In this document: positions 32,722 through 43,574 of the stretch, piece by piece
Numbering within the stretch: the first letter of the stretch is position 1
Layout of the letters: each line of letters begins with the position of its first letter
Assembly (NCBI RefSeq): GCF_048564905.1
Contig: NC_133009.1
Coordinates: 1,505,001 to 1,569,000, forward strand
DNA: 64,000 bases
Source of the DNA: Vicugna pacos
Lineage: Eukaryota > Chordata > Mammalia > Artiodactyla > Camelidae
Direction: 5' to 3'
Translations under genes and position numbers: made by a program
The notes under the pieces: model-generated
What the model was told of the DNA's origin: nothing
Database searches by the model: none
Seen by the model: only the letters and a program-made list of their open reading frames with translations

Positions 32722-32836
32722 TGCCACTTCAGCCTCCGTCAGAGGACCTCAGCTGCCCCAGAGATCAGGGCCTTCTGTACAGGGAATGGGATCCTCCTCA
32801 AAGCACAGACAAGCAGCAGCCCTTAGATCTCATCAG
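32722..32836 (+). pseudogene. ANO6-like exon 3 of those found, frameshifted
   Basis: The acceptor is TGATTCCCAG and the donor GTGAGC at 32837. After a poor start (tgc cac ttc, equivalent to C-K-F) the exon reads SEDLSCPRDQGLLYREWDPP and ends DKQQPLDLIR. The human segment is SEDISCPSERYLLYREW and KKQPLDLIR. The 17 bases before SED should be 18, so one base has been lost near 32734-32739. The final AG pairs with the first G of the next exon to complete the Arg codon, so phase is kept. Confidence 0.85.
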
Positions 32837-35800
32837 GTGAGCTGTTGTGGAGAGCACTCCAGTGGGAAGGGCTCAGGGTTGTCCTCATGGCATCTGAAAG
32901 TGACAGTCCTCCAAGAGTGTTACCAACCAGGAAGCTCACAGGAGCTCTGAGCTTCATTGTCCCAAGTTTTTACTGCAGGCTTTATTACAAAGCCATGATT
33001 TATTGGGTCACTACCGACATGGTTAACCCAAACCCTAACTGTAAGTCAAACCTTTCCTTAGCCCTAAACTTTCAGCCCCTTCCTCTCCTGGTGGCCACTC
33101 ACTTGTCACAAAGCTCAAAGCCCCACTCCTCTAATCACATGGTTGGTGTCTCTGGCTGGCCAGTCCCCATCCTGAGTCATCTCATGAACACAAGCCATCC
33201 AAGTTTCCACCATGAATAACAAAGACAATCCTATCTCGGGAAATTTCGAGGCTTTAGTGGTTGCTGTCTAGGAACTGGGAACAAAGACCTACCAAATTCT
33301 TTATTAAACAGTAGTAAATGTTATATATCATTTAAATTATAAAATAAGAGAGAAATTCTCACTGCTTTGCTATATCTGCTGTTCGACACCGTTTCACTAC
33401 ACCACGTGATTGTAATGTCGCTCTCAGCATTTGTCTTCTCAGAGCACCAGTGCTGGCTGCTCCCCGGGAGCTTATGCTGTTTGGGCAAGGCTGCTGGGGG
33501 GATGTAGGACAAGGACAACCGAGAAAAAAAAATAATCGGGCGAGTAAGGAAACAATGTCAGATTGAAATGAAGAAATAACAGTGTTGAGATGGGAGACTT
33601 GGGGGAAGTGAGTCAAGAAAGCTATATTTGAGTAGGTTACATGTGAGCTGAGATGACGATAAGGAGGCTGGACTTTGAGGATCTGGGAAAAGTCACCCAT
33701 GGAATAGAGGCAGCTTGTCCATTGACCCCGAGGCACAAATGTGCTCAGCAGGTTTGAGGAGATACTGGAGCCAGCGCTGGTGAGAGTGCTGAGATGCGCG
33801 GTTTAGAAGGGCATCAGGAGCACGGAAAGGAGTGTAGACTCTAAGCGCAGTGAGAAGCAGTCATGATAGTTTAAGCACCAAAGTAATTTTCTCTCACTCA
33901 CATTTTGCAAAGATAATGTGGAGAATGAATGGCAGGGACCCAGGAAGCAGAGAGGCCGGGTAGGAGGCTCTTGGATTGGGCCAGATGAGAGATGGTGGGA
34001 GCCAATGAGGAATGCGTTTGGGGAGTGGGGCTAACAGGATGTAGTTATGGGCTGGCTGTGGATGGTTAGGAGAAGAGGAGGGTCAAGGTAGCCCCAGGTC
34101 GGTCTGGAGCCAGGTGTCTGTTCTTTCTTATCTCAGTGCCCCATGCAGGTGCCCACCTACTTGGGCAAACCTCTTAACCTTCAAAGTGAGGGTTTTAAAA
34201 CACTGAAGTCTATTTGTTGTTTCACATTTTATGGAAAAATTCAAACATGTACAGAAATACAGAGAACAGTACAGCCAGCCTGCCTGTATCAGTCACCCAG
34301 CTCCAGAATTATAAACTCAGAGTCACTGTTGTTGCATCTTTCATCTCCATCTCCTCCCTTCCCCCACTACGGGGTCATTCTGAAGACAATCCTACATAGC
34401 TTAACCTTTCATTAGTGAAATGACAAGGTCTCTTTCAAATAAAATTGGAATAGTCCTTTTTTTTAGGGTTACAAAATAATTCCGTGCTTGTCACAAAAAT
34501 ACACTTTAAAGTAGTTTCGGGGTTGAAATCAAGATCCAGACAAGATTCAGACATTGCAGCTAGCATATGTCTCAAGTGCGTTCTAATCTATAATTTTCCT
34601 GTTTCTCATTTTCCTTGAAATTGCTGAGGGGTTTCTCTATTTCCTGTTTGGCTGATTTCATTCTCCCCTATGGTGTTAGACTTGTTTCTCCATCCTATGT
34701 ATTGGCTTTAGCTAAGTGATTTGATCCTCCCCTAAAAGTTTGATCTGATTGAGGTTCAACTTTGTGCAAAAATAATTGTTATGTGAAGTTTTGTACTCCT
34801 GTCATAAGGTACATAATTTCCATTTGACTCTCTTTTTTGTGATGACAGCAGCCAATAATGATTGTAACCCGTGATCATTATTTCATAAGGAATTTTATTT
34901 CATGTGGTCATACTCTAATTTCCTCCCTCAATTATCAGCAGGATCACCAGTCATGAAGAGGCACTTTCTCCTTAACCCGGGTTATCGTTTAGAACACAGT
35001 TTTAAAGGAGGATATTTGTTAATATGCAAATATTTAAAATTGATAAATTTTTTTCTTTTTAATTTTTTTTTCTAATGGAGGTACTGAAGATTGAATCTAG
35101 GACCTTATGCATGCTGAGCACACACTCTGCCACTGAATGTACCCCATCCCCCTTGAGGTTCATATTTATATGATATTTTCCTTCTGTTATTTTTGTTTTA
35201 TGTTATACAGAATTTGAAGGCAGGGCAATGGGTTTGACCGCTCTTTAATCACTCTTTATGGGCTTTTGGGGTTTGTGTGTGTGTTTGTGTTTGTAAGGAA
35301 AACAATTTTCCCACTATTTTAAGTATGTATTGCTAAGGCAATTATGTTGATCTTTTCCCTGCTCCTGGTCCATGTATTCCCTTGTTACTTCCCACTAGTG
35401 GCCCCTTGAGCTCTGTGACAAGACTAGCATGTCGTTAATCCATGTGGAAGGAGATCTGAAGAGATTTATTCAAGGAGATGAAATTTGTAGACAATGTATT
35501 GGAAAGTATTGTGAAAGTTGTTCGTTAAGGGAAGGTCTGAGGTTGAATTGTTAAGTGCACAGAAATCTAAGCTATGAACCACCAAGACAATTATTAACTC
35601 CAGGAAAACGAAGTAGGGAAGAAAAGGTAAGACTAGCAAAAATTGTTACAGCTTTGAATAGTCTGTACAGAGTAATAATAATGTAAAGCAAGGATACTGA
35701 GCTGATCAAAATTATAATGTAATTGTATCAAAAGTTTGGAAGAATGAAGGTTTGGGTGTGTAGATGAGATGGGGTTTGAAAGAGAGCTTAATCCTCATTT

Positions 35801-37586
35801 TCCAAAATAGAATGTTAAATAGGTGATACATAAAGCTGAAAAAGTCAGTAGGCTGTGTTACAAGGATATTAGTCAGAGAAAGGAAATAAGTATTCCAAGA
35901 GTCAGCAGTAGGAGCTGAACGTGGTTGTTTCTGGCCAGGAAATGGGGCGGTTGTTGGGAACTGCTCCTTTTTACAATCGGTGTTCGAGAACTGTTTGACT
36001 CTTTATTGAATGTATGGCATTACTTTGATAAAAAGAAATCAAAGCTGAATTTTGAAAAATTTATGTTAAGAATTGGGGTGCTTTTGACAGAGAGAGATAA
36101 CAATCAGACAAAACTACATTTGAAGGGATCCTCATTATTCCTTGCCTTTCAGCAAGGACTAGGAGGCTGACATCTGTTTAAGGTTCAAAAATTCTGTCTG
36201 ACCTTCTTTCCGACATGTAACCTTTGGAAGTAATGAACTCCCCGTCATTGTAAATATCCAGGCAGAGGCTGCCTGACCAGCTCTCTAACTGTAGCAGGGT
36301 GTGCTTACCATTGGCCAGTTGGAGCAGGCAACTTCTAACATTCTTTCAGTTTTGAATTTGGCATTTTCAGGATGGATAGTTGATAAGAATGTATTACAAA
36401 AAGCTTAACAAGAAAGAGTCCAAGACATCTCAAACCCATTGCCAGGGTTTTCTCTGCCAGACACCATCCTGAGCCTGCCACCCGTGAGCCAGGCCACAAA
36501 GCCCAGTCACATGAGAATGAACACATTTTGTCGCTCCTATCTGATTTGGCATCGGGCTCAGCCCTTTTCCCCATGGAATGGTCCACGCCCAGGTCTCTGA
36601 CGATGGAGCTGGTCTCACAGCAGCCCTGTGAGCGCTGGTCCAGCCCAAGGGGTTCCTGCGTGAAGTTTTCCAGGATTCCAGGCTATTCTCAAATCTGAGT
36701 CCCCCCTAGGCTAAGCCCACGGAACTCATCTCAGCTCCAGACTGAGCCGGAAGCCTCAGAGAGAACTCAGAGCTGAGGAAATCCACAGGTTTTACCCAGC
36801 ACTGCCGAGTCAGCAGTGAGCCAGTTGAGGGAATTATCAGCAACAGCAAGACACACCTGAGCCGCCGTCTCGTTGTTCCGCCTCATCCCTAAACTCTCTG
36901 TGTCTGCCTGTCTGTGTCTGTCTCCCTTTTAGGATCAGCCTGGCACCGCTTCATGCCCTGCCTCCTTTCTTCTAATCTTGCCTCCCTGGCCTGTTCCATC
37001 TACTCCAGATTAACTGAGAAACACTGAGGAGATTCTAAAACCTAAGAACAACAGACGTGCTAGATACAAAGAATACAGGGCAGTGCCTTCCTCAGTCACA
37101 TCCCTCCTGCCCTCTCCCAGTCCCACAATGAGTTTTATAAATATTTTGTCAGACAGACATTGCACTCCCAGTTTTTATCATTATCAGCCATTTCCTTATT
37201 ATCTGCGGTTTATGATGCATTTGCTCCAGGGAAGTTCCCAAGATAAGGCAGCAGCAGATGACTGAGCCACTTGTTGATGTCCACTTGTGTCAAGCCTGTT
37301 AAGAATGATTTTTGGGGGGATTTGTTGAATGTGCCAGACTGTCCAGTGAGTGGTGATGATCCCCTGCATCTGCTCTGGAGTCGGCCTCATCCCCTCCTTT
37401 GCTCTGTTCTCATTTATCTCTCTTCAGCAGATGAGCCAGCGATCTGTACTTCTATGATACGTAAAATACTTCTAATTTCACAGTAGAATTTGGGGGCTGC
37501 TATGAAAACGCATATGTTTTAAGAGTGAATTGAGTCAGAGGTTTAAACATAAAGCCCCCTTGATTTAGAATCAGAAATTAATATGA
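32837..37586. other. Intron of the ANO6-like pseudogene with old repeat pieces
   Basis: Old interspersed repeat material is visible at about 33950-34100 (a GATGAGAGATGGTGGGAGCC block) and 34200-34420 (AAATTCAAACATGTACAGAA, a LINE- or DNA-element-like block). I cannot name either family with confidence. A reverse-oriented SINE lies at 35050-35154. The rest, including 35160-37580, is unassigned. No exon-like match was found here. Confidence 0.4.
35050..35154 (-). mobile_element. Camelid tRNA-derived SINE (Vic-1 type)
   Basis: The plus strand reads TAATGGAGGTACTGAAGATT, GAATCTAGGACCTTATGCAT, GCTGAGCACACACTCTGCCA and ACCCCATCCCC, the reverse complement of the SINE. A T-rich stretch (35048-35071) is the complement of its tail. 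Confidence 0.75.
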
Positions 37587-37716
37587 TGGAGGGAGGGTAT
37601 AGCTCAGTGGTAGAGTGCATGTCTAGCATGCATGATGTCCTGGGTACAATCCCCAATGCCTCCATTTAAAAACAAATAAATAAATCTAATTATGCCCCCC
37701 CCCAAAAAGAAAAAAT
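37587..37716 (+). mobile_element. Camelid tRNA-derived SINE (Vic-1 type), well kept
   Basis: The head GGAGGGTATAGCTCAGTGGT is followed by AGAGTGCATGTCTAGCATGC, GATGTCCTGGGTACAATCCC and TGCCTCCATTTAAAAACAAA, then a (TAAA) tail and a C-rich/A-rich end. It is close to the consensus form and lies only about 70 bp upstream of ANO6-like exon 4. Confidence 0.9.
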
Positions 37717-37787
37717 AAAGTAACATGAGGATGAAGCTACAGAGTAATTATGCGTGTCTTCTGAAACTTCCTTCTGTCTTTCTGCAG

Positions 37788-37922
37788 GAAATTCTACGGA
37801 GAGAAGGTCGGAATCTACTTTGCTTGGCTGGGCTGTTACACTCAGATGCTCCTCCTGGCAGCAGTCGTGGGGGTGACTTGCTTTCTGTGTGGATATTTTA
37901 ATCAAAATAACTGTACCTGTGG
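37788..37922 (+). pseudogene. ANO6-like exon 4 of those found: transmembrane segment 1
   Basis: The acceptor is TTTCTGCAG. After one split-codon base it reads KFYGEKVGIYFAWLGCYTQM, then LLLAAVVGVTCFLCGYFNQN and NCT. Human ANO6 differs at about 8 of 44 positions. The hydrophobic run is TM1, and NCT keeps the glycosylation-type sequon at its outer end. There is no stop in the exon up to the donor. The donor is displaced: the expected TG/GT junction reads ACCTGTGGGTAAC, so the usable GT is about 3 bases late (exon end 37922), or splicing must use the GT at 37919. Either changes the frame. Confidence 0.9.
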
Positions 37923-38568
37923 GTAACTTGTCTTTATTCCTTGTTACCGTGCTTACTTAACTTAGAATGACATTCTCCAGGAGCATCAATTTTGCTGCAA
38001 ATGTCCCTATATTGTCAGGTTTATGGCTGAGTAGTATTCCATTGTATAAATATACCACTTCTTTAGCCAGTCATCCGCTGATGGACATTTAGGCTGTATC
38101 CATGTCTTGGCTACTGTAAATAGTGCTGCTATGAACATTGGGATGCAGGTGTCATCCTGAAGTAGGGTTCCTTCAGGATACATGCCCAGGAGCAGGATTC
38201 CTGGGTCATATGGCAAGTCTTTTCCTAGACATTTGAGGGAACTCAATACTGTTTTCCACAGTGGCTGCACCAAACTGCATTCCACCCAGAAGTGTAGGAA
38301 TTACCCCTTTCTCCACAGCCTCTCTAGCATTTGTCATTTGTGGATTTTTGAATGATGGCCATTATGACTGGTTTGAGATGATACCTCATTGTAGTTTTGA
38401 TTTGCATTTCTCTGATAATTAGTGATATTGAGCATTTTTTCATGTGCCCATTGATCATTTGTATGTCTTCCTTGGAGAATTACTTGTTTAGGTCTTCTGC
38501 CCATTTTTGGTTTAGGTTATTTGGTTGTTTCTTATTAAGTCATTTGAGCTGCTTATATATTCTGGAGA

Positions 38569-39528
38569 TCAAGCCTTTGTCAGTTTCATTTGCAAAAATA
38601 TTCTCCCATTCTGTAGGTTGTCTTTTTTTTTACTTATGGTATCCTTTGCTGTGCAGAAGCTTGTAAGTTTCTTTAGGTCCCATATGTTTATTCTTGCTTT
38701 TATTTCTATTGCTTGGGTAGACTGCCCTAAGGGAACATTTCTGAGATGTATGTCAGATATTTTGCCTGTATTTTCTTCTAGGAGGTTTATTGTATCTTGT
38801 CTTATGTTTATCTTGCTGAAGAGACTGTCTTTATTCCATTGTATATTCTTGCCTCCTTTGTCGAAGATTAGTTGACCAAAAGTTTGTGGGTTCATTTCTG
38901 GGATCTCTATTCTGTTCCATTGGTCTATATGTATGTTTTTGTACCAATGCCATGCTGTCTTGATGACTGTAACTCTATAGTATTGTCTGAAGTCTGGGAG
39001 AGTTATTCCTCCAGGCTCTTTCTTTTTTTTCTTCAGTAATACCCTGGAATTTCTATGTCTTTGATGGTTCCATATAAATTTTATTGTGATTTGTTCTAGT
39101 TCTATGAAATATGTCTGGGGTAATTTTACAGGGATTGCATTAAATCTGTAGATTGCCTTGGGCAGTGTGACCATTTTAACAATATTGATTCTTGCAATCC
39201 AAGAGCATGGGATACCTTTCCATTTTTTAAAGTCTTCTTCAATTACCTTCACCAATGGTTTATAGTTTTCTGTGTATAATTCTCTCACCTCTGTGGTTAG
39301 ATTTATTCCTAGAAATTTTATTACTTTGGGTGCTATTTTAAAGTGTTTTATTTCTTTACTTCCTTTTTCTGTTGATTCATCATTAGTGTAAAGAAATGCA
39401 ACTGATTTTTGAACATTAATCTTGTAACCTGCTACCTTGCTAAATTCTTCAATCAGCTCTAGTAGTTTTGGTGTGGACCTTTTAGGGTTTCCTATATATA
39501 GTGTCGTGTCATCTGCATGTAGTGACAC
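38569..39528 (-). pseudogene. L1 ORF2 fragment: reverse transcriptase core end and thumb
   Basis: The 319-codon open stretch starts at SLHADDTTLYIGNPKRSTPK, which contains the catalytic box of L1 reverse transcriptase. The usual FADD reads HADD here. It goes on through GYKINVQKS, FLGINLT, SWIARINIVKMVTLPKAIYR and FNAIPVKLPQTYFIELEQ, the conserved thumb and connection region, and ends before the cysteine-rich C-terminus. In a whole element ORF2 is about 1275 residues, so this is about a quarter. It lacks the endonuclease and most of the polymerase fingers, and has no function of its own. Confidence 0.9.
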
Positions 39529-40116
39529 TTTTACCTCTTCTTTTCCAATTTAGACCCCTTTTACTTCTCTTACTTGCCTGATTGCTATGGTCAGGACTTC
39601 CAAGACTATGTTGAATAGGAGTAGTGATAGTGGCATCCTTGTCTTGTCCCAGAATTTAGTGAGAAGCTTTTGAGGTTTTCACCATTTAGTGCTATGCTGG
39701 CTGTAGGTTTGTCTTATATAGCTTTCATGATGTTGAGTTATGTTCCCTCAATACCCACTTTGGTGAGAATTTTTATCATAAATGGGTGTTGAATTTTATC
39801 AAAAACTTTTATGCATCTATTGAAATGATCATGTGGTTTTAGTCCTTTCTCTTGTTGATATGAAGTATTACATTGATTGATTTGCATATGTTGAACCACC
39901 TTTGTGTCCCTGAGATGAACCCCATTTGAGCATGTTGTATAATCTTTTTTATGTGCTGTAGGATTCTATTTGCTAGTATTTTGGAAAGGACTTTTTTGCA
40001 TCTGTGTTCATCAGTGATATTGGTCTGTAATTCTCTTTTTTGGTGGTGTCTTTGCCTGGTTTTGGTGTCAGGGTGATTGTGGCTTCATAGAATGAGTTTG
40101 GGAATATTCCTTCTTT

Positions 40117-41027
40117 TCAATCTTCTGGAAGAGTTTGAGAAGGACTGTTATGAGTACTTCTTGTATGTGTGGTAGAATTCCCTGGTGAAGCTGTCCAGTT
40201 CTGGACTTTTATTTGTAGGGATTTTTTTTTTATTGTTAATTTGATTTCATTCCTAGTGATCGGTTTGTTCAAGTGGTCAGTTTCTTCTTGATTCAGTCTT
40301 AGTGGACTATATGTTTCCAGAAACTTGTCCATCTCCTCTAGGTTATCCCTTTTTTTATGTTGTTTTTCATGATATCCTCATATGATATTCTATATTTCTA
40401 TGTTATTTGTTGTAATTTCTCCATTTTCCTTTCTTATTTTGCAAATTTGTGCTCTCACTTTTTTCTTCTTTGTGAGTTTGGCCAGAAGTTCTCGATTTTA
40501 TTTACTCTTTCAAAAAATTGCTTTTGGTTTGATTGATTATTTTCTCTATTTCTTTGAATCTCTATTTTATTTATTTCCTCCCAGATCTTAATTATTTCCT
40601 TCCTTCTGTTGACTTTTGGGTGTTTTTGCTCTTCTGTTTCTAGTTCCTATAACTGGTGGGTTAGATTGTTTATTTGATATTGTTCTTCTTTTTTGAGGAA
40701 GGCCTGTATCGCCCTAAACTTTCCTCTTAGCACTGCTTTTGCTTTGTCCCATGAGTTTTTTGTGGTTGTTTTCATTTTCATATGTCTCAAGGTATTCCTT
40801 AATTTCAACTTTGATTTCATCATTGACCCATTTTTTTTTTTAATAACATGTTGTTTAATCTCTATGCTTTCCTTTTTTTTATGCTTTGTTTCTCTGAAGT
40901 TGATTTCTAGTTTCAATGGCATTGTGGTCAGTAAGGATGCTTGAGATAATTTCTGTCTTCTTAAAATTGTTGAGGCTTCTTTTGTGACCAAGTACATGAT
41001 GAATCCTAGAAAATGTTCCACGCACAC
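40117..41027 (-). pseudogene. L1 ORF2 fragments: endonuclease C-terminal and linker region
   Basis: Two minus-strand frames (40647-41027 and 40117-40332) carry L1 ORF2 linker sequence. The first contains ETKHKKKESIEIKQHVIKKK and KNSWDKAKAVLRGKFRAIQA. The second contains [20 protein letters not shown], the segment before the polymerase fingers. They are in different frames and interrupted, so ORF2 is dead. Confidence 0.85.
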
Positions 41028-42146
41028 TTGAAAAGAATGTATATCCTATTTTGGGTGGTTGTAATGCTCTGAAAATATCCACTAAATCTAATTTTTCTAT
41101 TGTATCATTTAATTTCTCTGTTGCCTTATTTATTTTTTGTGTGGAAGATCTGTCTAGTGATGTTAATGTGGTGTTAAAACTTCTGACAATGATTGTATTC
41201 CCATCAATTTCCCCGTTTATCTCTGTTAGTAGTTGTTTTATGTACTTAGGTGTTCATGTTGGATGCATATATATTAATGATTGTAATATCCTCATCTTGT
41301 ATTGCTCCTTTAATCATTATAAAATGCCTTTATTTATCTTTCTTTATGACCCTTCTTTTAAAGTCTATTTTGTCTGAAATCAGAACCGCTACACCTGCTT
41401 TTTTGGAGTTTCCATTTGCATGGAATATCTTTTTCCGTCCATTCACTCTCAATCTATATGTGTCCTTCTCCCTAACGTATGTCTCTTTGTATGCAGTTTA
41501 TTGAAGTTTCTTGCTTTATTATCCAGTCTGCCACTCTGTCTTTTCGCTGGAGCATTTAGTCCATTATCATTAAGAGTAATTAATGATAAATGAGTGTTTA
41601 TTACTATTTTGAACTTATATTTGCAGTTGATTTCGTATTTCTTCTTTCTTCCTTTCTTCTTCCTTTTGTGGTTTGGTAATTTTCCTTTGTGTTATCTTGG
41701 ATTCTATTTAGTTTTTGTGACTCACTTGTAAGTTTTTGGCTTGTGGTTACACTTTTTTGTAAGTCTGTTAACCAATTACTGTAACTGTGTGTACTAAACA
41801 GATAGTAATGTAATCTCAAACCCATCCTACCGAGAATAAAAAATTTAAGAAAAAAGAAGAAAGAAAAAATACTCTATATTTTCTTGCTTCCCTCTCCCAC
41901 TCAATGATTTAGATGTCTTCTTTTACAATTTCATGTTTATTCTATTTGTAATTCATGGTAGTTATCACCTTTCCAGTTATGAGCTCTCATTTCTGTATCA
42001 TCCTGCTTCTTTTTTATTTAGAGTATACCTTACAATATTTCTTTTAGCATGGGTTTAGTGTTGCTAAAGTCTTTTAGCTTTTCTTCTCTGTGAAATTCAT
42101 TACCTCTCCTTCTATTCTAAAGGATAGCCTTGCTGCAGAAAGTATC

Positions 42147-42789
42147 CTAGGCTGCATCTGTTTTTTCATTCAGGACTTTGAATATATCTTTCCACTCCCT
42201 TCTGGCCTGTAGTGTTTCTGTAGAGAAATCAGCTGAGAGACTTATCTTGTAACTCACTCTTTGTTTTTCTCTTGCTGCCTTTAGGATCATTTCTTTATCC
42301 TTCAGTCTGGCCATCTTGATTTTGATATGTCTTGGTGTGAGTCTCTTTAGGCTCTTCCTGTTTGGGAACCTCTGGGCCTCCTGTACTTGGGTGTCTGATT
42401 CTTTTTTTATGTTTGGGAATTTTTCATTCATGATTTATTTAAATACCTTTTCCATCCCCTTTGTTCTTTCTTCCCCTTCTGGAACTCTTATGATGCATAG
42501 ATTGGCATGCTTTATATTATCTCATAGGTTCCTTATATTGTTTTCATTGTTTTTTATTTTTTTCTCTCAACTGTTCTGATTGTGTGCTTTCTGTTGTCCT
42601 GTCTTCTAGGTCACTTATTCGTTCCTCTGCATTATCTAGCCTGCTTTGTACAGCCTTTAGGTCAGATCTCATTTCAGCCAATGAATTTACCAATTCTACT
42701 TGGCTCTTCTTTATAGCTACTATTTTGTTTTTGACATATTTTATGTCTCTAAACACTATCTCTTTTAGTTCCTTCAGTAATTCGATCAC
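42147..42789 (-). pseudogene. L1 ORF1 fragments: coiled coil and C-terminal domain
   Basis: The frame at 42544-42789 gives a heptad-like coiled coil (LLKELKEIVFRDIKYVKNKI, then LKAVQSRLDNAEERISDLED). The frame at 42147-42431 gives the RNA-binding end (PRHIKIKMARLKDKEMILKA, KISLSADFSTETLQARREW). In L1 ORF1p these form the trimeric RNA chaperone. The central RRM lies in the gap and the frames do not join, so it is broken. Confidence 0.9.
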
Positions 42790-43574
42790 TTCTTTTTAGA
42801 AATCTTGATCTAGTAGGCCATCAATGTCTATTTCATTGATCATACTTTCAGGGGATTTCTCTTGCTCTTTTAATTGGGAATACTTCCTCTGCTTCTTCAA
42901 CTGCTCATATCTCTCTGGCACTGTGGCTTAAGGAGTATCACTTATCTTTTGTGGCCCTTAAAGGGGTTTATTTCTTTATCTATCTAAGGCCTATGCTGGA
43001 ATAAAACTTAAAAACGAGAGAGAGAAAGAGAATTTTAAAAGAATGGAGGAAAAGAAGGTTTGAAAACATTGTATAATCAATAATAGAAGAGCAAGTTGAA
43101 GAAGAATAGGAATCGAGTTGAGATGTCTTTAAAACCTTAATAAAAAGAAGAAAAAAATCAATACACAATATTTAAAACCTGTGAATAATCAATAACAGAT
43201 CAAATCCAAGAGAATTAAAAATGAAATGAGAATTGTAAACGTATAGAACTGTTTAAAAAGTAAAGATTAAAAAGCTAATAGAAAATAAAACAGGTATAAA
43301 AAGATTTAAAAAACAAAGATGTGTTCTCCTAGAGACTGAATGCTCTTAATGGTTTTATTGAGAGGTCTTTGTGTCTTCACCCTGTTACATGAACTCAGCT
43401 TGCTCTCTTGGTCCCCTCGTCTGTGCTGCTCACAGTGTCCATTGGCAAGAAGATTGTGCCCCTCCAACACTGGGTCAGGTGCTGCTCTCCTTTGCGGTGG
43501 GCGGGTGGGTCACTCCCCGTCTGGATGCCACAGTCAGTGCTGTATCAATTGCTCCATAGGTGGTCTCAGCTTCA

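Larger units (their letters stand above)
37935..43570 (-). mobile_element. L1 LINE, long but 3'-truncated, with ORF1 and ORF2 remnants
   Basis: Reading from the minus strand: 5' UTR-like sequence (43570 down to about 42800), ORF1 pieces (42789-42147), then endonuclease and reverse transcriptase pieces of ORF2 (41027-38000). Its 3' UTR is missing: the element stops inside ORF2 at about 37940, only some 15 bp from ANO6-like exon 4. L1s normally lose the 5' end, so the missing 3' end implies a later deletion. Frames are broken in several places, so it is not active. Confidence 0.85.

Noticed and set aside
33016-33045. Telomere-like AACCC/AACCCTAAC words
   Set aside because: Only two imperfect units; not a telomeric array.
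37587-37660. Possible tRNA gene (A-box and B-box like sequence)
   Set aside because: The tRNA-like part is the head of the camelid SINE. It is followed by the SINE body and A-rich tail, and seven diverged copies exist in the window.
38569-42789. The long L1 considered as a possibly active element
   Set aside because: ORF1 and ORF2 are broken into several frames, the catalytic FADD box reads HADD, and the 3' UTR is missing.
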